32,766 nt of DNA from Gammaproteobacteria bacterium. Its GTDB lineage: Bacteria; Pseudomonadota; Gammaproteobacteria; Acidiferrobacterales; Sulfurifustaceae. The DNA lies in assembly GCA_004298065.1 (NCBI GenBank), contig SCRL01000044.1, positions 1 through 32,766 on the forward strand, in the 5' to 3' direction. The notes beneath the pieces are model-generated. The model was not told where the DNA came from. It did not search any database and worked only from the letters and a program-made list of their open reading frames with translations. Position 1 is the first letter of the stretch. Every line of letters begins with the position of its first letter. Below are positions 1 to 6,930 of the stretch, one piece after another. A program made the position numbers and the translations under genes.

Positions 1-171
1 CGAGCTGCCAAAGAGGCCGCTCAGGGCGTCGTTGATGGATTTCGCCTCAAAGGCGTTCTTGGGCCATTCGGCCGCGAGCACCTGGGTCGGCTTCAAGAGC
101 CCCGCCGAGGCGGCGAGCCCTAAGGCGGTGGCGCCGAGGGTGCCTTTGAGGAAGGTTCTGCGGTTGGTCAC
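1..171 (-). CDS. soxY: SoxY, thiosulfate-oxidation carrier protein (N-terminal part, runs off the window)
   Basis: Only the first 57 codons are inside the window. Seen: a GTG start with AGGAG about 7 nt upstream, then a Tat-type signal peptide with the twin-arginine stretch NRRTFLKG (residues 3-10), a hydrophobic Ala/Leu/Gly segment and a likely cleavage site around VLAA/EW (about residues 31-35). The mature start, EWPKNAFEAKSINDAL, is typical of SoxY. Known: SoxY forms a periplasmic complex with SoxZ and carries sulfur intermediates on a cysteine near its C-terminus, which is outside this window. It belongs to the Sox thiosulfate-oxidising system, so the host probably oxidises thiosulfate. 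The neighbouring soxZ, soxA, soxX and soxB cannot be seen. Assignment rests on the signal peptide and the mature N-terminus only. Confidence 0.82.
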   Translation of the reverse strand, partial: MTNRRTFLKGTLGATALGLAASAGLLKPTQVLAAEWPKNAFEAKSINDALSGLFGSS

Positions 172-305
172 AAACGGTCTCCTGACGGTATCTGGGGAAT
201 CGTGGCGGCGTATCTTAAACAATGCATCGACTGCTGCAAATTGACGTGGATCATGGGGCTGTTTATTCCAGCCATGACCCCAAAGATACTGTGGCACAAG
301 GCGCG
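172..305 (-). other. Intergenic region between rppH and soxY, with an imperfect hairpin
   Basis: This 134 bp holds no gene. An inverted repeat at about 251-276 pairs TCAT with ATGA and GGCTG with CAGCC, with two unpaired G in one arm and a loop of about 6-7 nt. No T-run follows on the minus strand, so it is not a standard intrinsic terminator. The soxY SD (AGGAG) lies at about 179-183. No convincing -35/-10 pair was found for soxY, although a weak TTGCAG/TAAGAT pair is present. Confidence 0.4.
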
Positions 306-785
306 TTAGCGCGTTTTACGCGAGGATAGCAGCGGTTCGAGCTCGGTCAGGGCGCGCTGGTAGACGTCGCGCTTGAAGTCGATGATGTGCTCGATTGCGC
401 TCCAGTAGTCGATCCAGCGCCAGTCGTCGAACTCGGGTTTGTGGCTCGCGTCGAGGCGCACGTCGTCGTCGCGCCCGAGCAGCCGCAGCAGGAACCAGAC
501 CTGCTTCTGGCCACGGAACGGACCACTGCGCCGCAGGTACTCGCCAGGGATGTCGTAGCACAACCAGTCGCTCGTGCGCCCGAGTATTTCGACCAGGTGC
601 GGTTCGAGCCCGACCTCTTCCTGCAGCTCGCGGAACATGGCCTGCTCCGGTGTCTCGTGCGCGCGAATGCCGCCCTGGGGAAATTGCCAGCCGTCGCGCC
701 CGCAACGCCGGGCCCAGAATACCTGGCCACGTTCATTGCACAGAACGATGCCAACATTGGGTCTGTAACCGCGTTCGTCTATCAT
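306..785 (-). CDS. rppH: RNA pyrophosphohydrolase RppH (Nudix hydrolase)
   Basis: This protein of 159 aa removes pyrophosphate from the 5' triphosphate end of mRNA, which opens transcripts to RNase E decay. Seen: a complete Nudix box at residues 38-60, with G38, E44, the REL start at R52-E53 and the metal ligands E56-E57. The N-terminus [17 protein letters not shown] and the WQFPQGG motif just before the box are characteristic of RppH rather than general Nudix proteins. Length matches the family (about 160-175 aa). The start ATG is at 785; a strong hairpin sits just upstream of it. It is transcribed toward soxY and divergently from the WD40 lipoprotein gene. In pseudomonads rppH lies next to a HAD phosphatase related to the one at 1906, which supports the call. 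Confidence 0.95.
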   Translation of the reverse strand: MIDERGYRPNVGIVLCNERGQVFWARRCGRDGWQFPQGGIRAHETPEQAMFRELQEEVGLEPHLVEILGRTSDWLCYDIPGEYLRRSGPFRGQKQVWFLLRLLGRDDDVRLDASHKPEFDDWRWIDYWSAIEHIIDFKRDVYQRALTELEPLLSSRKTR

Positions 786-792
786 GATTGCC

Positions 793-810
793 CGGCCGCG
801 CTAGCGGCCG
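793..810. other. Perfect GC-rich hairpin in the rppH / WD40 divergent gap
   Basis: CGGCCGC at 793-799 pairs with GCGGCCG at 804-810 around a 4-nt loop. On the minus strand it would lie about 8 nt upstream of the rppH start codon, so it could mask the rppH ribosome site. It has no T-tract on either strand, so termination is unlikely. The rest of the 73-bp gap (786-858) is AT-rich around 811-845, which suits divergent promoters, but no clear -35/-10 pair could be fixed. Confidence 0.35.
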
Positions 811-858
811 TATCCCTATATTATGTTCAGCCTTTCTCTATTTTAAGAACGAAGCACG

Positions 859-1878
859 ATGCTCGGCAACGCAAGATATTTATTGCGTCTGATCGCGGCA
901 GGGTTGCTGCTCGCGCTTGCCGGGTGCGCGACCGCGCCCGGCATCGCCCCGAACGTGATCGTGGAAGACGCGCATCACAGCCAGGGGCATGTGCTGGCGT
1001 TCGCCGATGCCGCCGATGTGCTCGCCTCCGGCGGGTCCGACGGTGCCATCCGCCTGTGGCGGTTGCCGGACGGCGCGCGCGTCAGGGCCTGGCTGGCGCA
1101 CGGCAACTCGGTCTACGGTCTCGCGTTCCTGCAACGCGACCGCCTGCTGCTCTCGGCCGGTTATGATGGCCATCTCGCGCTCTGGCGCCGCGACGGCACG
1201 CTCGAGCACGAGCTGCGCACGCCCTCGCCCATCACTGCCATGACCGTGCACGAAACCCGCGGCGTGATCCTGACTGGCCACGAGGACGGCCACGTGCGCC
1301 AGTGGCGCCTGCCCGATCTGGCACCCGTCGCCGAGTGGGCACTGCATCGCCGTTACGTGCGCGCCGTCGCCATTCATGCTGCCACCGGCACGTTCGCCTC
1401 GAGCGGCGCCGACCGGCAGGTGCGCGTCTGGCGCGGGCAAGACGACTCCAGGGATGGAGGAGGTAGAGCAACGTCGGGAACAGTTGCCGAAACGCCGCGC
1501 GTGTTGCCGGAACCGCCGACCGCCGCGCGCGATCTCGTGTTCACGCCCGACGGACGCCACCTGCTCGGCGGCGGCTGGTTCAAGCTGTTTCGCTGGAATC
1601 TCGCAGCCAGCACGCTGCAAGTGCTGCCGACGGACCACAAAGGCATCATCGCCGCGCTAGACCTCTCCGCCGACGGCCGTACGCTCGCGAGCATCAGCCG
1701 CCAGCTGGACAGCGCGGTGTTGTTCCTCGACCCCGAGACCGGCGAGACGCGCAAACGCTTCCAGAAGCACGAGCTGTGCGGCGAGAACATCAGCCTGTCG
1801 CGCAACGGCCGCTGGCTCGCCACGACCGCGGACGACGGCAGCGTGCGCCTCTGGGACCTCCGGCGCGGTGAAAACTGA
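859..1878 (+). CDS. WD40-repeat beta-propeller lipoprotein
   Basis: Predicted 339-aa lipoprotein. Seen: a basic N-terminus, a hydrophobic stretch and a lipobox LAGC with the lipidated cysteine at about residue 23. Seven WD40-like blades follow, with recognisable ends such as IRLWRL, LALWRR, VRQWRL, VRVWRG, FRWNL and VRLWDL, and the SGGSDG / SAGYDG / SSGADR turns that precede them. A Gly/Ser/Arg-rich linker at about residues 195-215 separates blades four and five. The last repeat ends at the stop codon, consistent with one complete seven-bladed propeller. WD40 propellers are scaffolds and carry no enzymatic motif. Asp after the lipid cysteine would favour inner-membrane retention; here the next residue is Ala, so outer-membrane sorting is more likely (inference). 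It lies 27 nt before the HAD gene and may be co-transcribed with it and btuCD. The specific role is unknown. Confidence 0.85.
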   Translation: MLGNARYLLRLIAAGLLLALAGCATAPGIAPNVIVEDAHHSQGHVLAFADAADVLASGGSDGAIRLWRLPDGARVRAWLAHGNSVYGLAFLQRDRLLLSAGYDGHLALWRRDGTLEHELRTPSPITAMTVHETRGVILTGHEDGHVRQWRLPDLAPVAEWALHRRYVRAVAIHAATGTFASSGADRQVRVWRGQDDSRDGGGRATSGTVAETPRVLPEPPTAARDLVFTPDGRHLLGGGWFKLFRWNLAASTLQVLPTDHKGIIAALDLSADGRTLASISRQLDSAVLFLDPETGETRKRFQKHELCGENISLSRNGRWLATTADDGSVRLWDLRRGEN

Positions 1879-1905
1879 CCGCGACCGCTTTACACTCCGG
1901 TTTCC

Positions 1906-2559
1906 ATGACGCTTGCCATCTTCGACCTCGACAACACGCTGCTGCGCGGCGATTCCGATCACGCCTGGGGTGAATTCCTGGTGAGCAAGGACGTCGTGGA
2001 TGGCGATACCTATCGCACCGCGAACGACCGGTACTACGCCCAGTATGTCGCCGGCACGCTCGACATCCACGAATTCCTGGCATTTTCGCTCAAGCCGCTC
2101 GCGCGCCACGACCGCGCCACGCTCGATGCCTGGCACCGCGAATTCATGGACGCGCGCGTGCGTCCGATGATCACGCCGGCGGCGCGCGCGCTGGTCGAGA
2201 GCCATCGCGCGCGCGAGCACACGCTCCTCATCGTCACCGCCACCAACCGCTTCGTGACCGCGCCGATCGCGGCCGAATTCGGCATACCCCATCTCATCGC
2301 CACCGAACCGGAAGAACGCGATGGCCGCTATACCGGCCGGGTGGCGGGCGTTCCCTCCTACCGCGATGGCAAGGTGACGCGCCTCGAGACCTGGCTCGCG
2401 GCGAACGACGAGACGCTGGCCGACAGCTGGTTTTATAGCGACTCGCACAACGACTTGCCGCTGCTGAATCTCGTGGACCATCCGGTCGCGGTGAATCCGG
2501 ACGCGCAGTTGCGCGCCGAGGCGCAGCGCCGCGGCTGGCGCATCCTGCAGCTCGACTGA
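1906..2559 (+). CDS. HAD family IB phosphatase (phosphoserine-phosphatase-like)
   Basis: This 217-aa protein has the HAD signature: motif I FDLDNTLL with nucleophile D7 and acid/base D9, a motif II threonine in LLIVTATN, a motif III lysine in the DGKV segment, and motif IV YSDSHNDLPLL. The long helical cap between motifs I and II (DHAWGEFL, NDRYYAQYVAGTLD) places it in subfamily IB, with SerB-like enzymes. Close relatives sit beside rppH in Pseudomonas; from memory, one of those has been described as a histidinol-phosphate phosphatase, so a role in histidine synthesis is possible. The alternative is a general small-phosphomonoester phosphatase. The stop codon lies 2 nt before the btuC start, which suggests one transcript, but no functional link with B12 uptake is evident. 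I am sure of the fold and unsure of the substrate. Confidence 0.85.
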   Translation: MTLAIFDLDNTLLRGDSDHAWGEFLVSKDVVDGDTYRTANDRYYAQYVAGTLDIHEFLAFSLKPLARHDRATLDAWHREFMDARVRPMITPAARALVESHRAREHTLLIVTATNRFVTAPIAAEFGIPHLIATEPEERDGRYTGRVAGVPSYRDGKVTRLETWLAANDETLADSWFYSDSHNDLPLLNLVDHPVAVNPDAQLRAEAQRRGWRILQLD

Positions 2560-2561
2560 AC

Positions 2562-3533
2562 ATGAACCGACGCCTGGCGCTCACCCTGTCGTTGGTGGTG
2601 TTCGCCCCCGTGAGCGTATTGCTGGCATTGCGTTACGGCAGCGTCGCCACCGACTGGTCAATGCTCTGGGGTGCACTTCACGGCAGCGCCGCAGATACGA
2701 CCACGACCGCGATTCTCGATCTGCGCCTGCCGCGCGCGCTCGCGGCCTTCGCCGTCGGCGGCATGCTCGCGCTCGCCGGGGCGCTGTTGCAGGTGCTGTT
2801 GCGCAACCCGCTCGCCGACCCCTACGTGCTCGGTATTTCCGGCGGCGCCGCGGTCGCGGCGCTCGGCGCACTGCTGCTCGGGCTCGGTGGACTGTGGGTC
2901 AATACCGGCGCCTTCGTTGGCGCGCTCGCGGCCATGTTCCTGGTCTTCGGCTTGAGCCGTGCCGGCGGCGCCTGGACCTCAAGCCGATTGTTGCTCACGG
3001 GCGTCGTACTCGCCGCCGGCTTCGGCGCGCTCGTGAGCCTGTTGCTCGCGCTCGCGCCACAGGCGCCGCTCGCCGGCATGGTGTTCTGGCTGCTCGGCGA
3101 TCTCGGCTACAGCCGCACCCCGGGGCTCGGCCTGTTCGTGCTGGCGGCGGGGTTGGCGCTGGCCATGGCGCTCGCGCGCCCGCTCAACCTGCTCGCGCGC
3201 GGCGAGATGGTAGCGGCGACGCTCGGCGAGAATCCGGTGCGGTTGCGCCTTGCGGTCTATTTCCTCGCCTCGCTGCTCACGGCCACGGCGGTGACGCTCG
3301 GCGGTTCCATCGGCTTCGTCGGGCTTGTCGTGCCGCATTTGCTGCGGCTGGTGTCCGGCACCGATCACCGTTTTCTGCTGCCCCAAAGCGTGTTGCTCGG
3401 CGGCGGTTTTCTGACCGTGGCCGACACACTCGCACGCAGCGCAGTCGCGCCGCTGCAATTGCCGGTGGGCGTGCTCACGGCGCTACTCGGCGTGCCGGTG
3501 TTCCTTTATCTGCTTGCGCGTGCGCATCGCTGA
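2562..3533 (+). CDS. btuC: BtuC-like permease of a vitamin B12 / iron-chelate ABC importer (FecCD family)
   Basis: This 323-aa integral inner-membrane protein has about ten hydrophobic segments. FecCD-family landmarks are present: LRLPRALAAF near residue 55, the LAGALLQVLLRNPLADPYVLG region at about 70-90, ISGGAA after it, and the cytoplasmic coupling region GSIGFVGLVVPHLLRLVSG at about residues 245-263. FecCD permeases form the channel through which cobalamin, haem or ferric siderophores pass. The assignment to B12 rests on context: btuD follows, then a cobalamin riboswitch with btuB and about 12 kb of cobalamin genes. Its stop codon is one base before the btuD start. No riboswitch precedes this gene, so it may not be under the same B12 control as btuB. 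An iron-siderophore permease remains possible. Confidence 0.85.
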   Translation: MNRRLALTLSLVVFAPVSVLLALRYGSVATDWSMLWGALHGSAADTTTTAILDLRLPRALAAFAVGGMLALAGALLQVLLRNPLADPYVLGISGGAAVAALGALLLGLGGLWVNTGAFVGALAAMFLVFGLSRAGGAWTSSRLLLTGVVLAAGFGALVSLLLALAPQAPLAGMVFWLLGDLGYSRTPGLGLFVLAAGLALAMALARPLNLLARGEMVAATLGENPVRLRLAVYFLASLLTATAVTLGGSIGFVGLVVPHLLRLVSGTDHRFLLPQSVLLGGGFLTVADTLARSAVAPLQLPVGVLTALLGVPVFLYLLARAHR

Positions 3534-3534
3534 C

Positions 3535-4296
3535 ATGCTCGAGTTGCGCGACCTCACACTCGCTGTTGCCGGCCGCCGCCTTTGCGATGGTCTCAGCGCT
3601 CGCCTTGGCGCCGGCGAGAATTGGGTCATTCTCGGCGCCAACGGCAGCGGCAAGACCACGCTGCTGCACACGCTCGCCGGCCTGCGCGCACCGGACAGCG
3701 GTCAGGTGCTGCTCGACGAACAACCGCTGCGCGCCTATTCCCATCGCGCCCGGGCGCGGCGCCTCGGCGTGTTGCTGCAGGATTACGAATCCTCGTTACC
3801 CGCAACAGTGCTCGAGATGGCGCTTACCGGACGCCACCCGCATCTTGGACGCTGGCAATGGGAAGACGAGGCTGGACGTGCACTTGCCGAAAAAACGCTG
3901 GCGACGATGGATCTTGCCGGTTTCGAATCGCGGCTGCTGCCAACCCTCTCGGGCGGCGAGCGGCGGCGCGCGGAGATCGCTGCGCTGCTGGTGCAGGATG
4001 CGCCCCTTTGCCTGCTCGACGAACCCACCAACCATCTCGACCTGCAACATCAGGTGGACGTGCTCGCGTTGCTTACGGCGCGGGCGCGTGAACCAGGTCA
4101 TCTCAATGTCATGGTGCTGCACGACATAAATCTCGCCCTGCGTTTCGGCACGCATGCCATCCTGCTCTTCAGCGACGGCACGACGCTGCAGGGGCCGATG
4201 GCCGACGTCGTCACACGCGAGCGCCTGGAACAGCTATACCGCTGCCGGTTGCGCGAAGTACGGGATGGCGAACGGCCGTGCTACCTGCCTGCCTGA
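3535..4296 (+). CDS. btuD: BtuD-like ATPase of the B12 ABC importer
   Basis: This 253-aa ABC ATPase powers the BtuC channel. Seen: Walker A GANGSGKT (34-41), Q-loop glutamine at 82, signature LSGGE (138-142), Walker B LCLLDE (158-163) followed by the D-loop NHLD, and the H-loop histidine at 196. The ATG at 3535 is chosen because it follows the btuC stop by one base and begins MLELRDLTL, a normal first strand; an in-frame GTG at 3514 would add seven residues inside btuC. It belongs to the FecE/BtuD group by sequence and to B12 by context. Downstream, 4297-4471 has no gene; it contains the perfect palindrome GCTGCCGGCAGC at 4298-4309, which has no T-run and so is not a clear terminator. Confidence 0.87.
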   Translation: MLELRDLTLAVAGRRLCDGLSARLGAGENWVILGANGSGKTTLLHTLAGLRAPDSGQVLLDEQPLRAYSHRARARRLGVLLQDYESSLPATVLEMALTGRHPHLGRWQWEDEAGRALAEKTLATMDLAGFESRLLPTLSGGERRRAEIAALLVQDAPLCLLDEPTNHLDLQHQVDVLALLTARAREPGHLNVMVLHDINLALRFGTHAILLFSDGTTLQGPMADVVTRERLEQLYRCRLREVRDGERPCYLPA

Positions 4297-4434
4297 TGCT
4301 GCCGGCAGCCGAATTGTATCAATCGAAATTTTGAATCCTTATATGCAATAACAGCGATGGAACATTTCGCGATTTTACGAAGAATATGCGTCCGGCTGGT
4401 AAATTCACCTTGAAATAACCGCCGACCGACAACC

Positions 4435-4443
4435 TGGTATACC
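4435..4443 (+). promoter_or_regulatory. Candidate extended -10 promoter for the small lipoprotein gene
   Basis: TGGTATACC has the TG-N-TATANN form of an extended -10 element about 30 nt before the lipoprotein start at 4472. No good -35 lies 16-18 bp upstream, as is common for extended -10 promoters. The core GGTATACC is also a perfect palindrome, so an operator is an alternative reading. The surrounding 4310-4440 is AT-richer than the genes on either side. Confidence 0.35.
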
Positions 4444-4471
4444 AACTCCAAGCAATAAGGAAACCGATTCC

Positions 4472-4648
4472 ATGAAAAAGTACTCTGTTCTGTTTGCGGC
4501 CCTGCTGGCGCTGACGGCCGTCGCCGCCTGCCAGAAGAAAGAAGCTCCCAAGCCTGCTGCTGCTCCGGCGGCGGAAGCCCCGAAGGCTGACGCGGCGGCC
4601 CCGGCTGCGCCCGCGGCTCCGGCCCCGGCTGCTCCGGAAAAGAAGTAA
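4472..4648 (+). CDS. Small Ala/Pro-rich lipoprotein (58 aa)
   Basis: Start ATG at 4472 has AAGGA about 10 nt upstream; the stop is TAA at 4646-4648. The product begins MKKYSVLFAALLALTAVAAC, a lipoprotein signal with lipobox VAAC (cysteine at residue 20). The mature part is only 38 residues: QKKEAPK, then a low-complexity Ala/Pro/Glu run and a terminal PEKK. It has no enzymatic motif. Such short lipoproteins with A/P-rich tails are common and mostly uncharacterised; a spacer or envelope-anchoring role is a guess. Good ribosome site, complete signal peptide and a strong terminator 22 nt after the stop make it a real monocistronic gene. It sits between btuD and the riboswitch but has its own signals, so a B12 link is not implied. 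Confidence 0.85.
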   Translation: MKKYSVLFAALLALTAVAACQKKEAPKPAAAPAAEAPKADAAAPAAPAAPAPAAPEKK

Positions 4649-4670
4649 ACCGGTCGCAACTGTTGTACCG

Positions 4671-4704
4671 AAAGGCCGACCCTTCGGGGTCGGCCTTTTT
4701 TATT
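4671..4704 (+). terminator. Strong intrinsic terminator after the small lipoprotein gene
   Basis: A 12-bp stem pairs 4671-4682 (AAAGGCCGACCC) with 4687-4698 (GGGTCGGCCTTT) around a TTCG tetraloop, and T-rich sequence continues to about 4704. It separates the lipoprotein gene from the riboswitch-controlled btuB operon. It could act bidirectionally, since the stem starts with AAA on the opposite strand. Confidence 0.95.
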
Positions 4705-4750
4705 CTGCGTTCCAAATTTCCTTTCACGCATCGAACATTTTCGCTTTTCG

Positions 4751-4779
4751 TTGACAGTGCCGGCGCGCACGCCTAGTAT
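4751..4779 (+). promoter_or_regulatory. Sigma70 promoter of the btuB operon
   Basis: A perfect -35 TTGACA (4751-4756) is followed by a 17-bp spacer and a -10 TAGTAT (4774-4779). The predicted transcript start near 4786 lies about 18 nt before riboswitch stem P1. The promoter of the second riboswitch (16647-16675) has the same architecture. Confidence 0.82.
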
Positions 4780-4803
4780 CGCGCGCGAGCTGAATAGCTC
4801 ATC

Positions 4804-5000
4804 GCTTCAGGTTTTCCGCGGGCGCCCGCCCGCGGAATGAAACGGGAAGCCGGTGCGCCCTCATGGGCAATGCCGGCGCTGCCCCCGCAACGGTAAGCGA
4901 GTCAAGGCGGATCGACACGCCACTGCGCAGATGTCATGCGCGGGAAGGCGATCCGCCGGGGACGATGTCCCGCTCGCGAGCCCGGAGACCGGCCTGAAGC
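4804..5000 (+). ncRNA. Cobalamin (adenosylcobalamin) riboswitch upstream of btuB
   Basis: Seen: closing stem P1 formed by GCTTCAGG (4804-4811) and CCTGAAGC (4993-5000), a GC-rich stem-loop at about 4816-4835, the conserved core GGGAAGCCGGTGC at about 4844-4856, the segment GCCCCCGCAACGGTAAGCGAG at about 4881-4901 and the B12 box GCCACTG (4919-4925). Family knowledge: these aptamers bind adenosylcobalamin or related corrinoids and shut off transport and synthesis genes when the vitamin is abundant. About 116 nt separate it from the btuB start and hold the expression platform. Its core is nearly the same as that of the riboswitch at 16453. Confidence 0.96.
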
Positions 5001-5014
5001 TACCAGATGGTGCT

Positions 5015-5109
5015 GCGGAGGGCGGCCCAGGCGGTTGTTGTATCCTCCGCCCTTCCTTCCTCCGCCGTGCCGCAACTTACCCCTGCGCGGGTGCGCGCAG
5101 CATGCGGAG
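5015..5109 (+). promoter_or_regulatory. Probable translational expression platform of the btuB riboswitch
   Basis: The btuB ribosome site GCGGAG (5104-5109, 7 nt before the ATG) is complementary to CTCCGC, which occurs twice upstream, at 5045-5050 and 5060-5065. A second GCGGAGG (5015-5021), placed right after the aptamer, can pair with the same CCTCCGC. This gives a three-way choice (anti-anti-SD, anti-SD, SD), the usual layout of translational control. No T-run for transcription termination is present. This was read by eye and not folded. Confidence 0.55.
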
Positions 5110-5116
5110 AAAATGA

Positions 5117-6919
5117 ATGAAGCGTTTGTCTGTTCCGCCCGTCACTATGGCGGCGTTGCTGTTTCCCACTCTTGTCCCGGCCCAAACCGTCGTACAGGAA
5201 CCCATCGTTGTCACCGCCACGCGCACCGCACGCACGGCGGACGAAACGCTCGCGTCGGTTACCGTCATCACGCGCGAGGATATCGAGCGCACACAGGCAA
5301 AAAGTGTAGCTGAGTTGCTCACCGGGGAGACCGGTCTGGATGCCGCCGTCAATGGCGGCTACGGCAAGACCACGAGCCTGTATCTGCGCGGCACCAATTC
5401 CGACCACACGTTGGTGCTGATCGATGGCGTTAAAATCAACTCCGCGACCAACGGCATCGCCTCCTGGCAATACCTGCCGGTCGAACAGATCGAGCGTATC
5501 GAGGTCGTGCGCGGCCCGCGTTCCAGTCTCTATGGCGCAGACGCCCTTGGCGGCGTGGTGCAGATATTTACACGCCAACCAACCGATAAATTTCAGGGCA
5601 ATGCCGGCGCCGGGTTCGGAACGTACGGTACCCGCAATCTCTCCGCCGGTGTCTCGGGCGCCGAAGGCGGCACGCGCTATAGCCTGTCGGCCGGACATAC
5701 CAGCACGGATGGAATCGACTCCAGAACATCGTCCTCCGGCAACGAGGGCGATCGTGACGGTTACCGTAACGAATCGCTGGCGGCGCGCGTGACACACCGC
5801 TTTGCCCAGGGTGCCGAAATCGAGGCGCACGCGCTGTATGCCCAAGGCCTCACCGAATTCGACGGGAATCCGAACCAGACCGCCTTTATCCAGGACGCTA
5901 CCGGCGTAAAACTAAGTTTCTCGCCAACCAACATTTGGGGCGTGAAACTGCAGGCCGGCAGCAGCAGGGATTACACTGATGGCTTCAAGAATGGCGCGCG
6001 CGGGGACACCTTCAATACATTACGCAACCTTGTATCGTGGCAAAACGACGTCACGACAGGCACGGATCAACTGCTCACGTTGGGGCTCGACTATCAGGAT
6101 GACCGCATCGGCAGCACGCAACCCTATGCGGTGAACGAGCGCAACAACAAAGGGACGTTTGCCCAGCACCAGGGAAGATTCGGGAGCCATGATGTGCTTG
6201 TCTCCCTGCGCCGGGACGATAATGAACAGTTCGGCGTACACAATACCGGCAATCTGGCCTGGGGCCATGCTTTGTCCCCGGCATTGCGGGGGCGGCTGTC
6301 TTACGGCACAGCTTTCAAGGCGCCGACCTTCAACCAACTCTACTATCCGAACTACGGCAGCTCCGACCTCAAGCCGGAAAAATCAAGAAGCTACGAAGCA
6401 GGGTTGCGCGGCAAACAGGCCTGGGGCAGTTGGGATGTGCGCGCATTCCAAACCAGGGTGGAGAACCTGATCGCGACGGTGCAGATCGGCAGCGACTTTG
6501 TAGCCCAAAATGTGGATACGGCGCTGATCAAGGGCCTGGAAGCAGAGGCCTCCATGGCGCTCGCGGGCTGGAATACGCGCACCAGCCTTACGCTCCTGGA
6601 CCCGCGGGATACCGGGCGCGATAAGCTTCTTACGCGCAGAGCCAAGCGCTCCCTGAAGTTCGACGCGGATCACCCCTATGGCAAATGGCGCGTTGGCGGC
6701 AGTCTGCTGGTACAGGGACACCGTTACGACGACGTCAACAACGTTAATCGCGTCGGCGGTTACGGTCTGCTCAGCTTGCGCGCACAATACGACATGTCGA
6801 AACAATGGGTATTTCGCGCCAACTTGGACAATGCCTTCGACAAGGACTACGAAACAGCCCGCACCTACAAATCGCCGGGACGGACGTTATTCTTTTCGCT
6901 CGGCTACCGGACGAACTAG
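5117..6919 (+). CDS. btuB: BtuB, TonB-dependent outer-membrane vitamin B12 receptor
   Basis: This 600-aa receptor would bring cobalamin across the outer membrane using energy from TonB. Seen: a signal peptide ending near VPAQ (about residue 23), a TonB box EPIVVTATRT (28-37), a plug domain with RGTNSDHTLVLIDGVKIN, RIEVVRGPRSSLYGADALGG and QIFTR (about 90-160), and a beta-barrel to the end. The DHTLVLIDGVKIN and RGPRSSLYGADALGG stretches are typical of BtuB. GGAG at 5106-5109 precedes the ATG at 5117; an out-of-frame ATG at 5113 is ignored. The last residues, FFSLGYRTN, do not end in the aromatic residue normal for outer-membrane barrels, which is slightly odd. It is the first gene after the riboswitch and begins a tight operon. 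Confidence 0.95.
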   Translation: MKRLSVPPVTMAALLFPTLVPAQTVVQEPIVVTATRTARTADETLASVTVITREDIERTQAKSVAELLTGETGLDAAVNGGYGKTTSLYLRGTNSDHTLVLIDGVKINSATNGIASWQYLPVEQIERIEVVRGPRSSLYGADALGGVVQIFTRQPTDKFQGNAGAGFGTYGTRNLSAGVSGAEGGTRYSLSAGHTSTDGIDSRTSSSGNEGDRDGYRNESLAARVTHRFAQGAEIEAHALYAQGLTEFDGNPNQTAFIQDATGVKLSFSPTNIWGVKLQAGSSRDYTDGFKNGARGDTFNTLRNLVSWQNDVTTGTDQLLTLGLDYQDDRIGSTQPYAVNERNNKGTFAQHQGRFGSHDVLVSLRRDDNEQFGVHNTGNLAWGHALSPALRGRLSYGTAFKAPTFNQLYYPNYGSSDLKPEKSRSYEAGLRGKQAWGSWDVRAFQTRVENLIATVQIGSDFVAQNVDTALIKGLEAEASMALAGWNTRTSLTLLDPRDTGRDKLLTRRAKRSLKFDADHPYGKWRVGGSLLVQGHRYDDVNNVNRVGGYGLLSLRAQYDMSKQWVFRANLDNAFDKDYETARTYKSPGRTLFFSLGYRTN

Positions 6920-6930
6920 CGGGAACGGAC

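Noticed and set aside
32-244. Plus-strand open frame of 70 codons at the left edge
   Set aside because: It is antisense to the soxY start, which has a proper SD, Tat signal and family mature sequence.
251-276. Hairpin between rppH and soxY as a terminator
   Set aside because: The stem is imperfect and no T-tract follows on either strand; kept only as a note.
4298-4309. Perfect palindrome GCTGCCGGCAGC just after btuD
   Set aside because: No loop space for a stable hairpin and no T-run, so not called a terminator; could be chance in GC-rich DNA.
4281-4770. Minus-strand open frames (148 and 121 codons) opposite the small lipoprotein
   Set aside because: They run through the lipoprotein gene and its terminator, and their Ala/Gly-rich content is only the complement of its Ala/Pro codons.
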